A DNA stretch of 64,000 nucleotides from contig NZ_JBBAKG010000005.1 of assembly GCF_040403615.1 (NCBI RefSeq), positions 62,001-126,000 on the forward strand, in the 5' to 3' direction. The notes under the pieces are model-generated. The model did not search any database. It was not told the origin of the DNA and saw nothing but the letters and a program-made list of their open reading frames with translations. The DNA comes from Haliscomenobacter sp040403615. Lineage in GTDB: Bacteria > Bacteroidota > Bacteroidia > Chitinophagales > Saprospiraceae. Below, in pieces: positions 63,744 to 64,000 of this stretch. How positions within the stretch are numbered: position 1 is the first letter of the stretch; each line of letters begins with the position of its first letter. The position numbers were made by a program, and so were the translations under genes.

Positions 63744-64000
63744 ATGATTCAACTCAACAACCTCGAAGCCTGGTTCGTCACCGGAAGTCAACACCTTTAC
63801 GGCCCAGAAACCCTCAAACAGGTCGCACAGAACGCAGAAATCATTGCCAAAGCATTGGATGCATCGGCGCACTTGCCTGTCAAGATTGTATTCAAACCCA
63901 TCGTAGTGGGCCCAGAAGAAATCACCAAACTGGTGATCGAAGCCAACTCTAATCCACAGTGCATCGGTCTCATTTGCTGGATGCATACCTTTTCGCCAGC
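63744..64000 (+). CDS. araA: L-arabinose isomerase (3' end outside window)
   Basis: The first 85 codons of a gene that runs past the window end, starting at ATG 63744. The sequence LEAWFVTGSQHLYGPETLKQ, then VVGPEEITKLVIEANSNPQC and IGLICWMHTFSPA, is the N-terminal part of AraA, which converts L-arabinose to L-ribulose. It completes the araBDA set. The catalytic Glu and His residues lie beyond the window, so integrity cannot be judged. Confidence 0.93.
   Translation, partial: MIQLNNLEAWFVTGSQHLYGPETLKQVAQNAEIIAKALDASAHLPVKIVFKPIVVGPEEITKLVIEANSNPQCIGLICWMHTFSP

Overview
The window reads as a chromosome segment of a Bacteroidota bacterium, most likely a member of the Saprospiria close to Haliscomenobacter or Lewinella. 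The assignment is inference. It rests on type IX secretion C-terminal sorting domains (M1 aminopeptidase, DUF4331 protein), TAnnTTTG-type promoter boxes, a propeller/Y_Y_Y sensor kinase, DUF4331 proteins, and an extracellular contractile injection system (eCIS) of the Bacteroidota layout. The window opens inside one gene and closes inside another (araA). No rRNA, tRNA or CRISPR array was recognised.

Region 1 (1-31663, all + strand) is the distal half of an eCIS locus; sheath, tube and spike genes would lie upstream, outside the window. It starts with two very large baseplate proteins (the first cut by the window edge), a tape-measure protein and a small conserved-looking protein. Three modular cargo proteins carry the DUF4157 (eCIS core) domain and a shared N-terminal leader. 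One ends in an OmpA-like domain, one carries a PIN-like nuclease domain plus a large beta-rich region, and one carries a peptidoglycan-binding domain and a second HExxH metalloprotease-like motif. Between and after them are enzymes without export signals: a trypsin-like protease, a phospholipase D-like protein, a vanadium-haloperoxidase/PAP2-like protein, the AAA+ ATPase typical of eCIS loci, and a subtilisin-like protease. I infer a particle plus a set of protease, lipid-active, nuclease and wall-active cargo.

Region 2 (31664-41618) is mostly household: a K+-dependent-type membrane pyrophosphatase, a secreted M1 aminopeptidase, a BrnT-type toxin-antitoxin pair, the Tex RNA-binding protein, and an ECF sigma factor with a membrane partner.

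Region 3 (41619-49827) holds a caspase-lipase fusion followed by a small gene that ends at a strong terminator, then a sensor kinase/response regulator pair and a structured intergenic region that may encode a small RNA.

Region 4 (49828-64000) holds a TPR lipoprotein, two tandem DUF4331 paralogues, a Gfo/Idh/MocA oxidoreductase divergent from an AGE-family sugar epimerase, a sterol-desaturase-like membrane enzyme, aroQ, queE, and the arabinose operon araB-araD-araA. Its intergenic spaces are rich in inverted-repeat elements: long hairpins with a shared loop, a four-hairpin array, and a 161-bp MITE-like element between araD and araA.
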